From Candidatus Poribacteria bacterium (GTDB lineage Bacteria; Poribacteria; WGA-4E; WGA-3G), in the NCBI GenBank assembly GCA_022820835.1, contig JAJEET010000063.1, positions 23,092 through 87,091 of the forward strand: a DNA stretch of 64,000 nucleotides, written 5' to 3'. A program made the translations under genes and the position numbers. Of this stretch, positions 43,065 through 51,863 are shown piece after piece (position 1 is the stretch's first letter; the number at the start of each line of letters is the position of its first letter). Under the pieces are notes generated by a model, which ran no database searches, had not been told where the DNA came from, and saw nothing but the letters and a program-made list of their open reading frames with translations.

Positions 43065-43093
43065 TTGACGAGGACTGCGATCCGTGATAGACT
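43065..43093 (+). promoter_or_regulatory. Predicted promoter for PhyH gene 2
   Basis: TTGACG (43065-43070), a 17-bp spacer and TAGACT (43088-43093) preceded by TGA. It lies 41 nt upstream of the ATG at 43135 in the divergent spacer shared with the amidase gene. Confidence 0.6.
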
Positions 43094-43134
43094 ACCAAAC
43101 TATAATTGACACTTGACACGATGGAAGGAAACCG

Positions 43135-43839
43135 ATGAAACTGACACCACAAGAAGTCCAACTGTTTCGCCATAACGGCTTCATCAAATTTCCGACGCAA
43201 CTCTCCGCGGAGCACGTTGAGGCACTGAAGGCATCAACGTTGAAGGACATGTCGGAAGTTGTAGAACCCGTCGTGCGGCAAGATGGTAGAATCATCCGAA
43301 TTTCTGCAGTCTGGGAACGCGGCGGCATTTTCCGAGAGACAATTACCTGTGATGAAATTCTCAACCCTCTGGAATCGTTATTGGGTCCGGATATAGAATT
43401 TGTGCTAAATCGACATAATCATGTCTATCTCCGAGATGCGCGGACAAGTCATTCGCTTGCGTTACACCGTGATGTCCGTCACTGGTCGCGGACAATTGCA
43501 ACTGTCCTCGTCTATCTGGAGGACACAAACCTTGAGAACGGCTGTACACGGGTTGTGCCTGGGTCCCACCATCTACCTGCTTTCGCTGATCTCAAAGGTG
43601 ATGCTGTTCAGGAGATCGCTGCGAGTCAAGCGATACCATTACCGATGCCAGCAGGCGGTTTACTTGCTATTGATAGTATGATCATCCATTCGGCTGGCAT
43701 TAATTATACCGATGGCACGCGGATGAGTATGACGCTCGGTTATCACAGTGCAGATGAACTTACATGGGAAGACAACCCGAGGCGAGTCCTTGTCCGAGGG
43801 ACGCGACCGTACCGAGGCAACGACAACCCGCAAAAATAA
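43135..43839 (+). CDS. Phytanoyl-CoA dioxygenase (PhyH) family oxygenase, 2
   Basis: A 234-aa Fe(II)/2-oxoglutarate dioxygenase-like protein. HRD at 111-113 is the proximal metal motif, H185 (IIHSAG) the distal His, and R196 (DGTRMSM) the predicted 2-oxoglutarate anchor. GCTRVVPGSHH is the typical double-stranded-helix strand of the family. It is shorter than, and only distantly similar to, the protein at 31982-32806, so its substrate probably differs. It is cytoplasmic, with AAGGA upstream of the ATG. It is a single-gene unit followed by the tRNA pair. Confidence 0.92.
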   Translation: MKLTPQEVQLFRHNGFIKFPTQLSAEHVEALKASTLKDMSEVVEPVVRQDGRIIRISAVWERGGIFRETITCDEILNPLESLLGPDIEFVLNRHNHVYLRDARTSHSLALHRDVRHWSRTIATVLVYLEDTNLENGCTRVVPGSHHLPAFADLKGDAVQEIAASQAIPLPMPAGGLLAIDSMIIHSAGINYTDGTRMSMTLGYHSADELTWEDNPRRVLVRGTRPYRGNDNPQK

Positions 43840-43891
43840 TTTTTTTCGATCCCTTCATTTTCCCATTTTTTGGAAAAAATTCAATTTTTTC

Positions 43892-43920
43892 TTGACAAAC
43901 ATCAAACTATGTGGTATACT
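43892..43920 (+). promoter_or_regulatory. Strong promoter for the tRNA pair
   Basis: TTGACA (43892-43897), a 17-bp spacer and TATACT (43915-43920), with TGG directly upstream of the -10. Transcription would start near 43927, about 35 nt before the tRNA-Val gene. Confidence 0.82.
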
Positions 43921-43961
43921 TAATAACGTCCTTGAGGTAGATAATGCCACAACCTCATTTT

Positions 43962-44038
43962 GGGCGGGTAGCTCAGGTGGCTAGAGCGACAGCCTTACAA
44001 GCTGTAGGTCACAGGTTCAAGTCCTGTCCCGCCTACCA
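43962..44038 (+). tRNA. tRNA-Val (anticodon TAC)
   Basis: The cloverleaf is complete. Acceptor GGGCGGG pairs with CCCGCCT (the first pair is G-U). The D-arm is GCTC/GAGC. The anticodon arm is ACAGC/GCTGT with loop CTTACAA, and the anticodon TAC is at 43996-43998. The T-arm is ACAGG/CCTGT with TTCAAGT. The 3' CCA is encoded. Confidence 0.96.
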
Positions 44039-44061
44039 GTTAGGTGTTTTCTTTTATCTAT

Positions 44062-44136
44062 GGGCTCGTGGCGCAGTTGGTTTAGCGCGCCTGCCTGTCA
44101 CGCAGGAGGTCGCGGGTTCAAGTCCCGTCGGGCCCG
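44062..44136 (+). tRNA. tRNA-Asp (anticodon GTC)
   Basis: Acceptor GGGCTCG pairs with CGGGCCC (one G-U pair). The anticodon arm is CCTGC/GCAGG with loop CTGTCAC, and GTC is at 44097-44099. The T-arm is GCGGG/CCCGT. The discriminator is G, as expected for Asp. Unlike its neighbour, no CCA is encoded (TTT follows). It lies 23 bp downstream of tRNA-Val and is probably co-transcribed. Confidence 0.95.
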
Positions 44137-44156
44137 TTTTCATTGTACCGAATTAG

Positions 44157-44189
44157 CCACAGATTGTCTCTACAATACTGTGGTTTTTT
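44157..44189 (+). terminator. Rho-independent terminator after the tRNA pair
   Basis: CCACAG pairs with CTGTGG, continued inward by ATTGT/ACAAT with one bulged A, closing on a CTCT loop and followed by six T residues (44184-44189). Confidence 0.85.
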
Positions 44190-44266
44190 CGGTACGGGCA
44201 GTCTGTCATCCTATCTGTTTTTAGTATGCTATCTGTGCTGTTGATGTTGCGCATAGAGGTTAAAAT

Positions 44267-44989
44267 ATGCGAAACCGAAAACAATCTGAGGCGTCCCCCT
44301 TTGCCGAATACGATGAAGCGATTAGACTGAATTCTGAGGCTGCCGAAGCCTATTTCAATCGAGGAAAGGCAAAACGGCAGTCCCCGTCTGCGATTGCGGA
44401 CTTTGATGAAGCCATAAGATGCGATCCAAATTTCGCCGATGCGTATTTCTATCGAGGATGTCTGAAGGACTACTTGGCACAAAGCGAGTCTGTGCGTGCT
44501 GCGCGTCATGATGCCCGCCGTTCTGCGATTGCAGATTTTGGCGAAGCGATACGATTAGATTTAGGTTTCCGAGAACTACTTCATGCCTACTACAGACGTG
44601 GACTTGCGAAATACGATTTAGACCGATATGAGGAGGCAATTACCGATTTGGATGAGGCTCTTAGGCTAATAAAGCAGGGGGATCCTGAATGCCTATTCTC
44701 TGAAATCACAGAATTGAGAGCGGAAGCAGAAGCCATGCTGGATTTTTACGAGCAGGGAATCGTTAATATAGACGAAAGGATCCGTCAAGAACCACACAAG
44801 ATAAGGGATTACAAAATCCGAGGCGAAACAAAAGGCTTCTTAGGACGGATGCTGGAAGCGAAAGCAGATTTCGAGAAAATTTTAGAACTCACAACTGACA
44901 CACACATCATAGCCGAGATAGAACGGCATCTTCAAGAACTCAATAACCCTAACTATTGGCAGCAATATAGTTGGCGAACCGAACGCTAA
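44267..44989 (+). CDS. Small cytoplasmic TPR protein
   Basis: 240 aa with no signal peptide. Three clear Sel1/TPR-like repeats carry the pattern AIADFDEAIRCDPNFADAYF, and weaker helical repeats follow (AITDLDEALRLIKQGD, AKADFEKILELTTDTH). It matches generic TPR adaptor proteins; no partner can be named. GAGG sits 7 nt before the ATG. It stands alone between the tRNA terminator and its own terminator-like hairpin. It is not closely related to the giant exported TPR proteins, whose repeats look different. Confidence 0.88.
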   Translation: MRNRKQSEASPFAEYDEAIRLNSEAAEAYFNRGKAKRQSPSAIADFDEAIRCDPNFADAYFYRGCLKDYLAQSESVRAARHDARRSAIADFGEAIRLDLGFRELLHAYYRRGLAKYDLDRYEEAITDLDEALRLIKQGDPECLFSEITELRAEAEAMLDFYEQGIVNIDERIRQEPHKIRDYKIRGETKGFLGRMLEAKADFEKILELTTDTHIIAEIERHLQELNNPNYWQQYSWRTER

Positions 44990-45000
44990 GCACGGAAACA

Positions 45001-45036
45001 ACCGTAGATTGTTTCTCATAATGCTACGGTCGTTTT
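45001..45036 (+). terminator. Probable terminator after the TPR gene
   Basis: ACCGTAG (45001-45007) pairs with CTACGGT (45024-45030), followed by CGTTTTC. The hairpin begins 11 bp after the stop. The T-run is short, so efficiency is uncertain. Confidence 0.6.
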
Positions 45037-45091
45037 CTTCCAAAATTAATAGTGTTGTATAAATCTGAAAAAACGGAGGATCGGAACCGCC

Positions 45092-46381
45092 GTGATTGAT
45101 CTTAAATTTATTCGCGAAAACACCGAAGATGTCCGCCAGATGTTAGTAGATCGCCGGACAGAAGCGGACCTGGACAGATTGGTAGAACTGGATACACGCT
45201 GGCGCGAGAATCTAACACATACCCAATCCCTCAAAGCACACCAGAATCAGGTCTCGCAACAAATCGCAGAACGCAAAAGGGCGAAATTGGATGCGTCAGA
45301 AACCATAGCAGAGATGCGGGAACTCTCACAAAAAATCAAGGAACTCACAGCAGAAAATAACAGTACGAAAGCCGAGATAGACGCTATTCTATTGACAATT
45401 CCGAACATGCCGGAGGCGAGTACCCCTGTCGGTACCAGTGAAGACGATAACATCGAAATTAAGACGTGGGGTGAAATTGTGAGTTTCGATTTTGAACTGA
45501 AACCGCACTGGGAAATCGCTGAGCAGTTGGATGTTGTCGATTTTCAACGCGGTGCGAAGGTCGCGGGTAGCAACTTTGTACTTTTCAAAGGTTTAGGGGC
45601 GCGTCTGGAGCGAGCGTTGATTCAGTTCATGCTCGATCTGCACACGACACAGCACGGTTATACCGAAGTCTCACCGCCATTTCTCGCCAACCGTCCTACG
45701 ATGACAGGGACAGGACAACTCCCAAAATTTGAGTCAGATATGTATCGATGCGATAGGGACGAAGAGAATCCGGACAGCGATCTGTTTCTTATCCCAACGG
45801 CTGAAGTTCCTGTGACAAACCTGTTTGCAGGTGAGATACTCTCTGCAGAAGATTTGCCTATCTATTACACGGCATATACGCCATGTTTCCGGCGCGAGGC
45901 AGGTGCTTACGGCAAAGACACACGAGGCTTACAACGTATCCATCAATTCGACAAGGTGGAGATGGTGAAGTTCACTACACCTGAAACCTCTTACGCCGAA
46001 CACGAATCGCTATTGGCGAATGCCGAAAGCGTTTTGCAGGCACTCGGTTTGCCGTATCGCGTCGTGCAGCATTGCACAGTGGAACTCGGCTTCGCTGCAG
46101 CGAAATGCTACGATATTGAGGTCTGGGCACCCGCTGGACAGCGGTTTTTAGAAGTCTCTTCCTGTAGTAACTTCGAGGCGTTCCAGGCACACCGTGCGAA
46201 CATCCGTTATCGGCCGGAAGCGGGTGCAAAACCGGAGTTCATTCATACGCTTAATGCGTCCGGTACAGCGTTGCCGCGTGTCGTTATCGCGCTCCTTGAG
46301 ACGTACCAGAACGAGGATGGCACGGTGCGTATACCTGCAGTGCTACAACCGTATATGGGCGGCTTGACGCAAATTGGATAA
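45092..46381 (+). CDS. serS: Seryl-tRNA synthetase
   Basis: A 429-aa class II aminoacyl-tRNA synthetase that charges tRNA-Ser with serine. The N-terminal [18 protein letters not shown] opening and the long helical coiled-coil arm (about residues 30-105) are typical of SerRS. The catalytic domain contains the TAEVPVTNL block, motif 2 ([20 protein letters not shown]) and motif 3 ([19 protein letters not shown]). The start is GTG, with CGGAGGA about 12 nt upstream. The length matches the family. It is a single housekeeping gene upstream of the AT-rich restriction-modification pair. Confidence 0.97.
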   Translation: MIDLKFIRENTEDVRQMLVDRRTEADLDRLVELDTRWRENLTHTQSLKAHQNQVSQQIAERKRAKLDASETIAEMRELSQKIKELTAENNSTKAEIDAILLTIPNMPEASTPVGTSEDDNIEIKTWGEIVSFDFELKPHWEIAEQLDVVDFQRGAKVAGSNFVLFKGLGARLERALIQFMLDLHTTQHGYTEVSPPFLANRPTMTGTGQLPKFESDMYRCDRDEENPDSDLFLIPTAEVPVTNLFAGEILSAEDLPIYYTAYTPCFRREAGAYGKDTRGLQRIHQFDKVEMVKFTTPETSYAEHESLLANAESVLQALGLPYRVVQHCTVELGFAAAKCYDIEVWAPAGQRFLEVSSCSNFEAFQAHRANIRYRPEAGAKPEFIHTLNASGTALPRVVIALLETYQNEDGTVRIPAVLQPYMGGLTQIG

Positions 46382-46458
46382 GGTTAGGGCATTCAACTTG
46401 CTACAGAAAACTCTTAGATCCAAGAGCAAATGTAATACCTTAATTAGGGATAATGAAT

Positions 46459-47442
46459 ATGGCAAGGACTAACACGGAAAAAGTAAATACTGTCTTAGCA
46501 CGAAACACTTTTTGGTTTCAGACTCAATCGTTTGAGAAAAAAAGTGAAGCAGATATTACTGCTCTAAAAGAGACCTTACTTGTTGTGAGGAACCAAATTC
46601 AAACGGAAAACCTTACCAAAAAGTTGATTGACGATTTGATTTTGGAAAAGAAGAACGGATTAAAAGCTCTGTTGGCACTGACAGGATTTTCTAACGAAAC
46701 CTTTAAACGGTTAATTACCTTCATCCGAATCGTTGATGACGAGGAACTTTCAAAACTTTGTTACAAGGACCAATGGCTAGAGGAGTCAGACTCGGGAAAA
46801 TCTGACATAACGGAATGGTCTAATTCAAAAATCGAAAAGAAAATCAGAGAATGTGCCAATTTTAGAAGAGGTATTGTTAATCTCTTTTTTGAGGGTTGTA
46901 CTGTTCCTGTGCTTTCTGAAACCCTCCCACTTTTCGAGTTAAAAAAGTTAGGCGTTTCTAAACTCAGTTTTGAGATTGAGGCGATGGTAGATACATTGAT
47001 TCGCTATAAAGAGAAAGGATCTTACTCAGGAAAGGAACAAAATAACGCCGAAATCGTTATACAAGATCTTTTAGATGATATGGAAATTAGCTTTGAAAGA
47101 AGTATAGATTTGGATAAATTGAGACAACATGCCGCGAACCAAAAACGGACAATGGATTTTATTATACCTAACCGAGAAGATCCACAAGTTATTATTGAGG
47201 CTTCATACTTAACAACAACCTCATCCGGACAAGGCGATAAAGCAAAAACTGAGATTGGCATTAGAAACCTTCTCGCGGAACATTATCCCAACGCACACTT
47301 CTGGGGATTTATTGATGGAATCGGTTGGTATGTTCGCAAAAAGGATTTGGAAAGGATGGTTGGAGCGTTTGAAGATGTCTTCACTTTAGAAGAAACGGAA
47401 CTTACGCGTTTCAGGAAAGCATTAACTACTGTCTTGAAATAA
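46459..47442 (+). CDS. Type II restriction endonuclease-like protein (PD-(D/E)XK, DpnII-like)
   Basis: About 327 aa. The ATG at 46459 is preferred over 46453 because AGGGA (46446-46450) is then 8 nt away. A catalytic core is suggested by Asp233 in RTMDFIIPN and Glu247 in VIIEASYLTTTSSGQGDKAKTE-type context, with Lys a dozen residues on. This resembles DpnII-type nucleases, where Asp, then Glu, then a Gly/Ser-rich turn follow in this order. It would cut DNA lacking methylation by the adjacent methyltransferase. The coding region looks AT-rich: the 60 bases at 46561 contain 23 G/C, against 33 in the 60 bases at 45601 inside serS. This is consistent with horizontal acquisition. Recognition site unknown. 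Confidence 0.82.
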   Translation: MARTNTEKVNTVLARNTFWFQTQSFEKKSEADITALKETLLVVRNQIQTENLTKKLIDDLILEKKNGLKALLALTGFSNETFKRLITFIRIVDDEELSKLCYKDQWLEESDSGKSDITEWSNSKIEKKIRECANFRRGIVNLFFEGCTVPVLSETLPLFELKKLGVSKLSFEIEAMVDTLIRYKEKGSYSGKEQNNAEIVIQDLLDDMEISFERSIDLDKLRQHAANQKRTMDFIIPNREDPQVIIEASYLTTTSSGQGDKAKTEIGIRNLLAEHYPNAHFWGFIDGIGWYVRKKDLERMVGAFEDVFTLEETELTRFRKALTTVLK

Positions 47443-47480
47443 CGCTATGTTGACAATCTCTTGATTACTTGAGGTGCCTT

Positions 47481-48452
47481 ATGGAAAAATACATTAATAA
47501 AATCATTCACGGTGACTGTATAGAAGTCATGCAGGACATACCTTCAGATAGTATTGACGTTACATTTGCCGATCCACCTTTTAACCTAAAAAAGAAATAC
47601 GGGACCTATAAAGACGAAAAAGAGACAGACGATTATCTCAATTGGTGTAAGCAGTGGATCTTGGAGATGGTTAGGATTACAAAACCGAGTGGTTCTATCT
47701 TTCTTCACAATATCCCGAAATGGCTCACCTATTATGCGGGTTTCTTAAACGAAGTCGCAGATTTTCGGCATTGGATCGCGTGGGACGCGCCAACGGCTCC
47801 GATGGGCAAAACTTTACAACCGTCGCACTACGGCATTTTGTTTTACGCGAAAAATCAACTGGAAAACAAATTTTATGAAATTCGCTATCCACACAGGCGG
47901 TGTCGGAAATGCGGGTACTTGTTAAAAGACTACGGTGGGAAAAAGAAGATTTTGCATCCTTTTGGTCCCCTTGTTTCAGATGTCTGGTCGGATATTCATC
48001 GTATCCGTCATAACAAACATAGAGATCCGCATCCATGCCAACTTCCAATCCATCTCTTAGAACGTCTCATTTTGATGAGTACAGACGAAGGGGATGTCAT
48101 CTTAGACCCATTTATGGGAACCGGCACAACAGCCGTTGCCGCTGCGAGATTAGGAAGAAAAGTTATCGGTATAGACTTGGATCCCCAATATGTAGAAATC
48201 ACACAGCGGAAATTGGCACAAGAAGCCCCAAACTCTAAGATTGGCGATATATGGGTGAGCTTCCATCGCGGGGAAATTATCACAATTGTTGACAAAGATT
48301 GGGATATGTTGAAGGCACACTTTGTGATTCCAGAAGACATAAGGCATATTGATTTTCAAAAAATCAAAACTGGTAGTGCAGTGGTCGCAACGGTCCCTCA
48401 AACGCCACAACTTCACTTGGATATTCGAGAAGAGGAATGCAACTGTTATTAG
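47481..48452 (+). CDS. Site-specific DNA methyltransferase (N4-cytosine/N6-adenine)
   Basis: 323 aa. The ATG at 47481 with GAGG at 47471-47474 is chosen over an upstream TTG. Catalytic motif IV is DPPF (residues 31-34, in VTFADPPFNL) and the AdoMet-binding motif DPFMGTGTTAVAAARLG lies near 209-225, so the motif order is IV before I, as in the beta group. A CRKCG cysteine pair sits in the middle. It transfers a methyl group from AdoMet to an exocyclic amino group, protecting host DNA. It follows the nuclease gene by 38 bp on the same strand and converges on bioB, with 13 bp between stops. The methylated base and target cannot be read from sequence. Confidence 0.93.
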   Translation: MEKYINKIIHGDCIEVMQDIPSDSIDVTFADPPFNLKKKYGTYKDEKETDDYLNWCKQWILEMVRITKPSGSIFLHNIPKWLTYYAGFLNEVADFRHWIAWDAPTAPMGKTLQPSHYGILFYAKNQLENKFYEIRYPHRRCRKCGYLLKDYGGKKKILHPFGPLVSDVWSDIHRIRHNKHRDPHPCQLPIHLLERLILMSTDEGDVILDPFMGTGTTAVAAARLGRKVIGIDLDPQYVEITQRKLAQEAPNSKIGDIWVSFHRGEIITIVDKDWDMLKAHFVIPEDIRHIDFQKIKTGSAVVATVPQTPQLHLDIREEECNCY

Positions 48453-48465
48453 GCATTATTTGGAA

Positions 48466-49569
48466 TTAAGTGCTGGATTCCATGCGGGGTCGAAGTACTT
48501 TCAAATCTTTGAGAAGGACATCCCTTTTCCCCGTGTCTTCCAAGTTGCGTTGTGTGGTCAAGTCCTCGTTTGTTTTCACAGTGAAACCGGCATCCCGAAT
48601 CATTTCCATTGTCCGCGCTGCCGCCGAGCCTTCCGCATTCAGGTACCCCTCGATAAACATTGAATTTGCTGGGTAGAGTGCCATGACTTCCATACTCCGT
48701 AGATGATGTTCTCTACCTGCAGCGACCCGTATTTCTGCTCGCGGGTTCAGGAATCGATACAGACACAGCACTCGGAGACAATAATCCGGCGTTAAAGTAG
48801 TAGGGACACTCCGGTGTGCCGTATTGAACTCCGACAACTGCGTACCAGATATCGGCAAGAAAAAGTTAACGGGGAGTGATGCTACTTCAATCTGACGGAG
48901 TGCCTTGGCAACTTTAATTAAATCGTCCGGACTCTCACCCATTCCAACGATGACTCCCGAACAACAGGCGAGTCCAACGGTTTGTGCCGCTTGCAACGTC
49001 TCCATCCGATCTTGATACGTGTGCGTGCTACATATCTTCGGGTAGTGGGTTTCGGAGGTATTCAGATTGTGGTTCAATCTATCCAGTCCGGCGGTCTTCA
49101 AGGCACGGGCAGACGCCACATCAATTAATCCGGCTGAGAGACACACCTCAATCGGATAACGTGCTTTTATAGTATGGATGAGTTCAGCAAGGTGTGCAAC
49201 CCGTTTTGGTGAGGGACCGCGCCCGCTCATGACGATGCAGTAACGATACGCGCCAGACTCGTAGGCATGTTTCGCTTCTTCCAGAACTTCGGCATCAGGC
49301 TTTAATGGATATGCGTCAATATCTGTCGTTGCGGTACTTGCTTGCGCGCAATAGCCACAATCCTCCGGACAGTAACCGTTCTGAGCATTGTTGAGGATAT
49401 GGAGTTGTACATCGTTCTGGAAGTAGGTTTTGCGAACCTGATAGGCAGCATCCAGTAACGGAAGTAATTCTACGTCCGACCCGGTGAGTACCTTTTCACA
49501 ACAGGCTTCCGAGAGCAATTCATCTTGGAGGCTAGTGGTTGTTAATTCATGATAAAATGTAGTCTTCAT
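48466..49569 (-). CDS. bioB: Biotin synthase
   Basis: A 367-aa radical-SAM enzyme that inserts sulfur into dethiobiotin, the last step of biotin synthesis. The radical-SAM cluster cysteines are C67, C71 and C74 in CPEDCGYC. Further biotin-synthase blocks are RYCIVMSGRGPS, LNHNLNTSETHYPKI, CCSGVIVGMGES and NFFLPISGTQL. The C-terminus carries the expected RVAAGREHHLRSM block. It lies 63 bp downstream of pyrK on the same strand and may be co-transcribed, although the two pathways are unrelated. No other bio gene is in the window. Confidence 0.97.
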   Translation of the reverse strand: MKTTFYHELTTTSLQDELLSEACCEKVLTGSDVELLPLLDAAYQVRKTYFQNDVQLHILNNAQNGYCPEDCGYCAQASTATTDIDAYPLKPDAEVLEEAKHAYESGAYRYCIVMSGRGPSPKRVAHLAELIHTIKARYPIEVCLSAGLIDVASARALKTAGLDRLNHNLNTSETHYPKICSTHTYQDRMETLQAAQTVGLACCSGVIVGMGESPDDLIKVAKALRQIEVASLPVNFFLPISGTQLSEFNTAHRSVPTTLTPDYCLRVLCLYRFLNPRAEIRVAAGREHHLRSMEVMALYPANSMFIEGYLNAEGSAAARTMEMIRDAGFTVKTNEDLTTQRNLEDTGKRDVLLKDLKVLRPRMESST

Positions 49570-49632
49570 CTTTTAATTTGTCTTATTTTTTTAATTTGAC
49601 ACAAACGCGTCTATTTTCTTTTCAAGCATCTC

Positions 49633-50448
49633 CTAAACGTCCCATACAATGTCAGTAGCATTAAAGACCGGTCCTTCGGTGCAAACACGTTGGTATTCTA
49701 TGGTATCCGCGTCCGTACGGACGGGACAAACACATCCGAGGCAGACCCCCATTGCACACCCCATCCGATTCTCCATAGCAATTTGTGCTGGTACTTGATA
49801 GTTTGCTGCAATCTTTGCGACGGCGGAAAGCATTCCGTCTGGACCGCAGGCGTAAATTGTAGGACGATGCCAACTCGTTTTTTCAAGCAGATCTTTGAGA
49901 ATATCAGTTACATATCCGTGATGTCCAATGCTTCCGTCATCTGTAGCTATATGTACTGTGATCTTGATCGCTTCTAAGTCCGCTACACTTAAGAGTCGCT
50001 CTCGCCGTTGTGCGCCTACCAACCCAATCGTCTCAATACCGTTTTGACGAAGTGCCGTAGCGAGTAGCATCAGCGAGGCGATACCGGCACCGCCACCGAC
50101 AAGGATGGCAGGTTCGGGATGTGTGGTAAAATCGAACGTATTCCCCAGAGGTCCTAAAACGTGGAGCGGTTCACCTACCGGCATCTCTGATAACCGTTTC
50201 GTTCCTTCACCGATGATCTGATAGAGCATCGTAATCTCTTGTCTACTGACCGTATAGATCGTGAACGGGCGACGTAGGAGCATACCAGTATCTTGCGAAA
50301 TCATAACGTGGATGAACTGCCCGGGGTGTGCGTACTGAGCGATTTCCGCACACTCACAGCGCAACAGATAATGGGCATCTGCCACTATCTCGTTTGAGAG
50401 AATAACAGTGCGGCGATCATAGGGGTTCGATAAACGATTATTTCGCAT
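49633..50448 (-). CDS. pyrK: Dihydroorotate dehydrogenase electron-transfer subunit
   Basis: 271 aa from the ATG at 50448. The frame is open further upstream, but that extension (to 50616) does not resemble the family, so I trimmed it. The FAD-binding part has LRRPFTIYTV, and the NAD-binding part has AILVGGGAGIASLMLLA and YACGPDGML. A C-terminal 2Fe-2S cluster uses the cysteines in MGCAMGVCLGCVCPV and the VCTEGPVF block. It passes electrons from NAD to or from PyrD in pyrimidine synthesis. pyrD is not in this window. No strong Shine-Dalgarno precedes the ATG, so the start is moderately certain. Confidence 0.94.
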   Translation of the reverse strand: MRNNRLSNPYDRRTVILSNEIVADAHYLLRCECAEIAQYAHPGQFIHVMISQDTGMLLRRPFTIYTVSRQEITMLYQIIGEGTKRLSEMPVGEPLHVLGPLGNTFDFTTHPEPAILVGGGAGIASLMLLATALRQNGIETIGLVGAQRRERLLSVADLEAIKITVHIATDDGSIGHHGYVTDILKDLLEKTSWHRPTIYACGPDGMLSAVAKIAANYQVPAQIAMENRMGCAMGVCLGCVCPVRTDADTIEYQRVCTEGPVFNATDIVWDV

Positions 50449-50628
50449 AGCACATATTTTAACACGAAAAATTGGATATAGCAAGGCTATTCTAACATAA
50501 AGATGCTCAGTTGCTGTTGCTCGTGAATAATAAATGAGAAATCTTTTTACTATCTTTTTAAGGATAGATGTTTCTAATGAAGAAGAACACAAGCGTTGAT
50601 TATATGATACTTGCAATTGAGAATTTAC

Positions 50629-50656
50629 TTGAATTTTTTCGGAATTATGTTATGAT
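50629..50656 (+). promoter_or_regulatory. Predicted promoter for the metallophosphoesterase gene
   Basis: TTGAAT (50629-50634), a 16-bp spacer and TATGAT (50651-50656) preceded by TGT. The start of transcription would be near 50663, only about 18 nt before the GTG start. Confidence 0.5.
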
Positions 50657-50680
50657 TTTGCCAAAGGAGAGCAATAGACA

Positions 50681-51625
50681 GTGAAAAATATATTAAGATT
50701 CCGCAGCAATCAGCGTTTCAAAATTGTTCAATTTACTGATATTCATTGGCACAACGGGGAAACACCGGATCAACAATCAGCGAAACTAATGACACAAATC
50801 ACAAAGTCTGAATCCCCGGACTTAATCGTCCTAACAGGTGATATTTTGGCGGGTGGTGGTTGTGAGGACGCTGCTGATTCTCTCCGACAGGTTATTAATA
50901 CTGTGGAGTCGTGTTCGGTACCTTGGGCAGCTGTTTTTGGCAACCACGATGACGAGGGCAATGCGGATCGGCACGAGTTGATGGCAGTTATGCGAGAAAA
51001 CAGTTTTTCTCTATCGCAACCGGGTCCCGAAGACGTACCGGGTGTCGGTAATTACACGCTACCCATCCAGAGTTCTGAGGGGGATGCATCTGCTGCAGTA
51101 CTTTATTTTATAGATTCTGGTAGCTATGCGCCGACCGACATCGGCGGCTACGATTGGATTAGACGTGAACAAATAGCATGGTACCTACAAGAATCTGCCA
51201 ACTTCACTGCTGAAGCTGGACATCCACTTCCTGCCCTTGCCTTTTTCCACATCCCGATTCCGGAATATGATGAGGTATGGGATTTTCATACCTGTTATGG
51301 TGTGAAATATGAGAATGTTTGCGCCCCTAAGATTAATACCGGTTTTTTCGCTGCGATGCATGAAGCTGGTGATGTCATCGGAACATTTGTGGGACATGAG
51401 CATATCAACGATTTCTGGGGTGATTTACACGGTATCCGTCTCTGCTATGGTCGTGCCACCGGTTATAATACGTATGGGAGAGAAGGTTTTCCGCGCGGCG
51501 CGCGCGTAATTCAGTTGGAAGAAGGTGAACGGCAATTTGAGACATGGCTACGACTTGACGACGGCACCGTAATCCATTCCCAACCAGAGCATGCACCGCT
51601 TCAACGGACTTTTACTGAGGATTAA
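50681..51625 (+). CDS. Calcineurin-like metallophosphoesterase
   Basis: A 314-aa protein starting at GTG, with GGAG 11 nt upstream. The metal-binding motifs appear in order: FTDIHWH (D20, H22), LTGDILAGGG, FGNHDDEG, a later AFFHIPIPEYD, and GHEHIND near the C-terminus. This is the purple-acid-phosphatase/DevT-like type that hydrolyses phosphomonoesters or phosphodiesters at a two-metal centre. No signal peptide is visible. It is divergent from pyrK and followed by a terminator-like hairpin, so it is probably monocistronic. Its physiological substrate is unknown. Confidence 0.93.
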   Translation: MKNILRFRSNQRFKIVQFTDIHWHNGETPDQQSAKLMTQITKSESPDLIVLTGDILAGGGCEDAADSLRQVINTVESCSVPWAAVFGNHDDEGNADRHELMAVMRENSFSLSQPGPEDVPGVGNYTLPIQSSEGDASAAVLYFIDSGSYAPTDIGGYDWIRREQIAWYLQESANFTAEAGHPLPALAFFHIPIPEYDEVWDFHTCYGVKYENVCAPKINTGFFAAMHEAGDVIGTFVGHEHINDFWGDLHGIRLCYGRATGYNTYGREGFPRGARVIQLEEGERQFETWLRLDDGTVIHSQPEHAPLQRTFTED

Positions 51626-51657
51626 TCGGTCATATTACAACTAATACTAAATCTAAT

Positions 51658-51689
51658 TGATGATTCCTCTTAAAAGTGTCATCATTTTT
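51658..51689 (+). terminator. Probable rho-independent terminator
   Basis: TGATGA (51658-51663) pairs with TCATCA (51679-51684), followed by five T residues. The loop is 15 nt, rather large. It lies 33 bp after the metallophosphoesterase stop. Confidence 0.55.
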
Positions 51690-51697
51690 GAGTTATG

Positions 51698-51761
51698 CCC
51701 GGTTCGGTTAGGGATGCAGATCGCATCTGAGCGTGTACGCCGCAAAACCGAACCTACCGGG
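51698..51761. repeat. Hairpin repeat, GGTAGGT-CGGTT family, copy 2
   Basis: The left arm CCCGGTTCGGTTA and the right arm AACCGAACCTACCGGG are inverted, with an extra TA(C) in the right arm. On the reverse strand the interior reads TTGCGGCGTACACGC and CTGCATCC, matching the copy at 20455-20543. Confidence 0.65.
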
Positions 51762-51806
51762 TCCAGGTGGACGGTGTAGGGTTAATGCAATATAAACTTT
51801 TAAAAG

Positions 51807-51815
51807 TGGTATAAT
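51807..51815 (+). promoter_or_regulatory. Extended -10 promoter for the STAS gene
   Basis: TGGTATAAT at 51807-51815, with no good -35 at the right distance. It lies about 50 nt upstream of the GTG start at 51864. Confidence 0.45.
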
Positions 51816-51863
51816 ACTAAGATTGGAAGTAGGTATAATTTTGTATTTTTATAGGAGGAAATT

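Noticed and set aside
46459..48452. A larger defence island around the restriction-modification pair
   Set aside because: The flanking genes are serS and bioB, both ordinary housekeeping genes, with no other defence gene or integrase next to them.
50449..50616. N-terminal extension of pyrK
   Set aside because: The extra 56 residues do not resemble the family; the ATG at 50448 gives the normal PyrK length and start.
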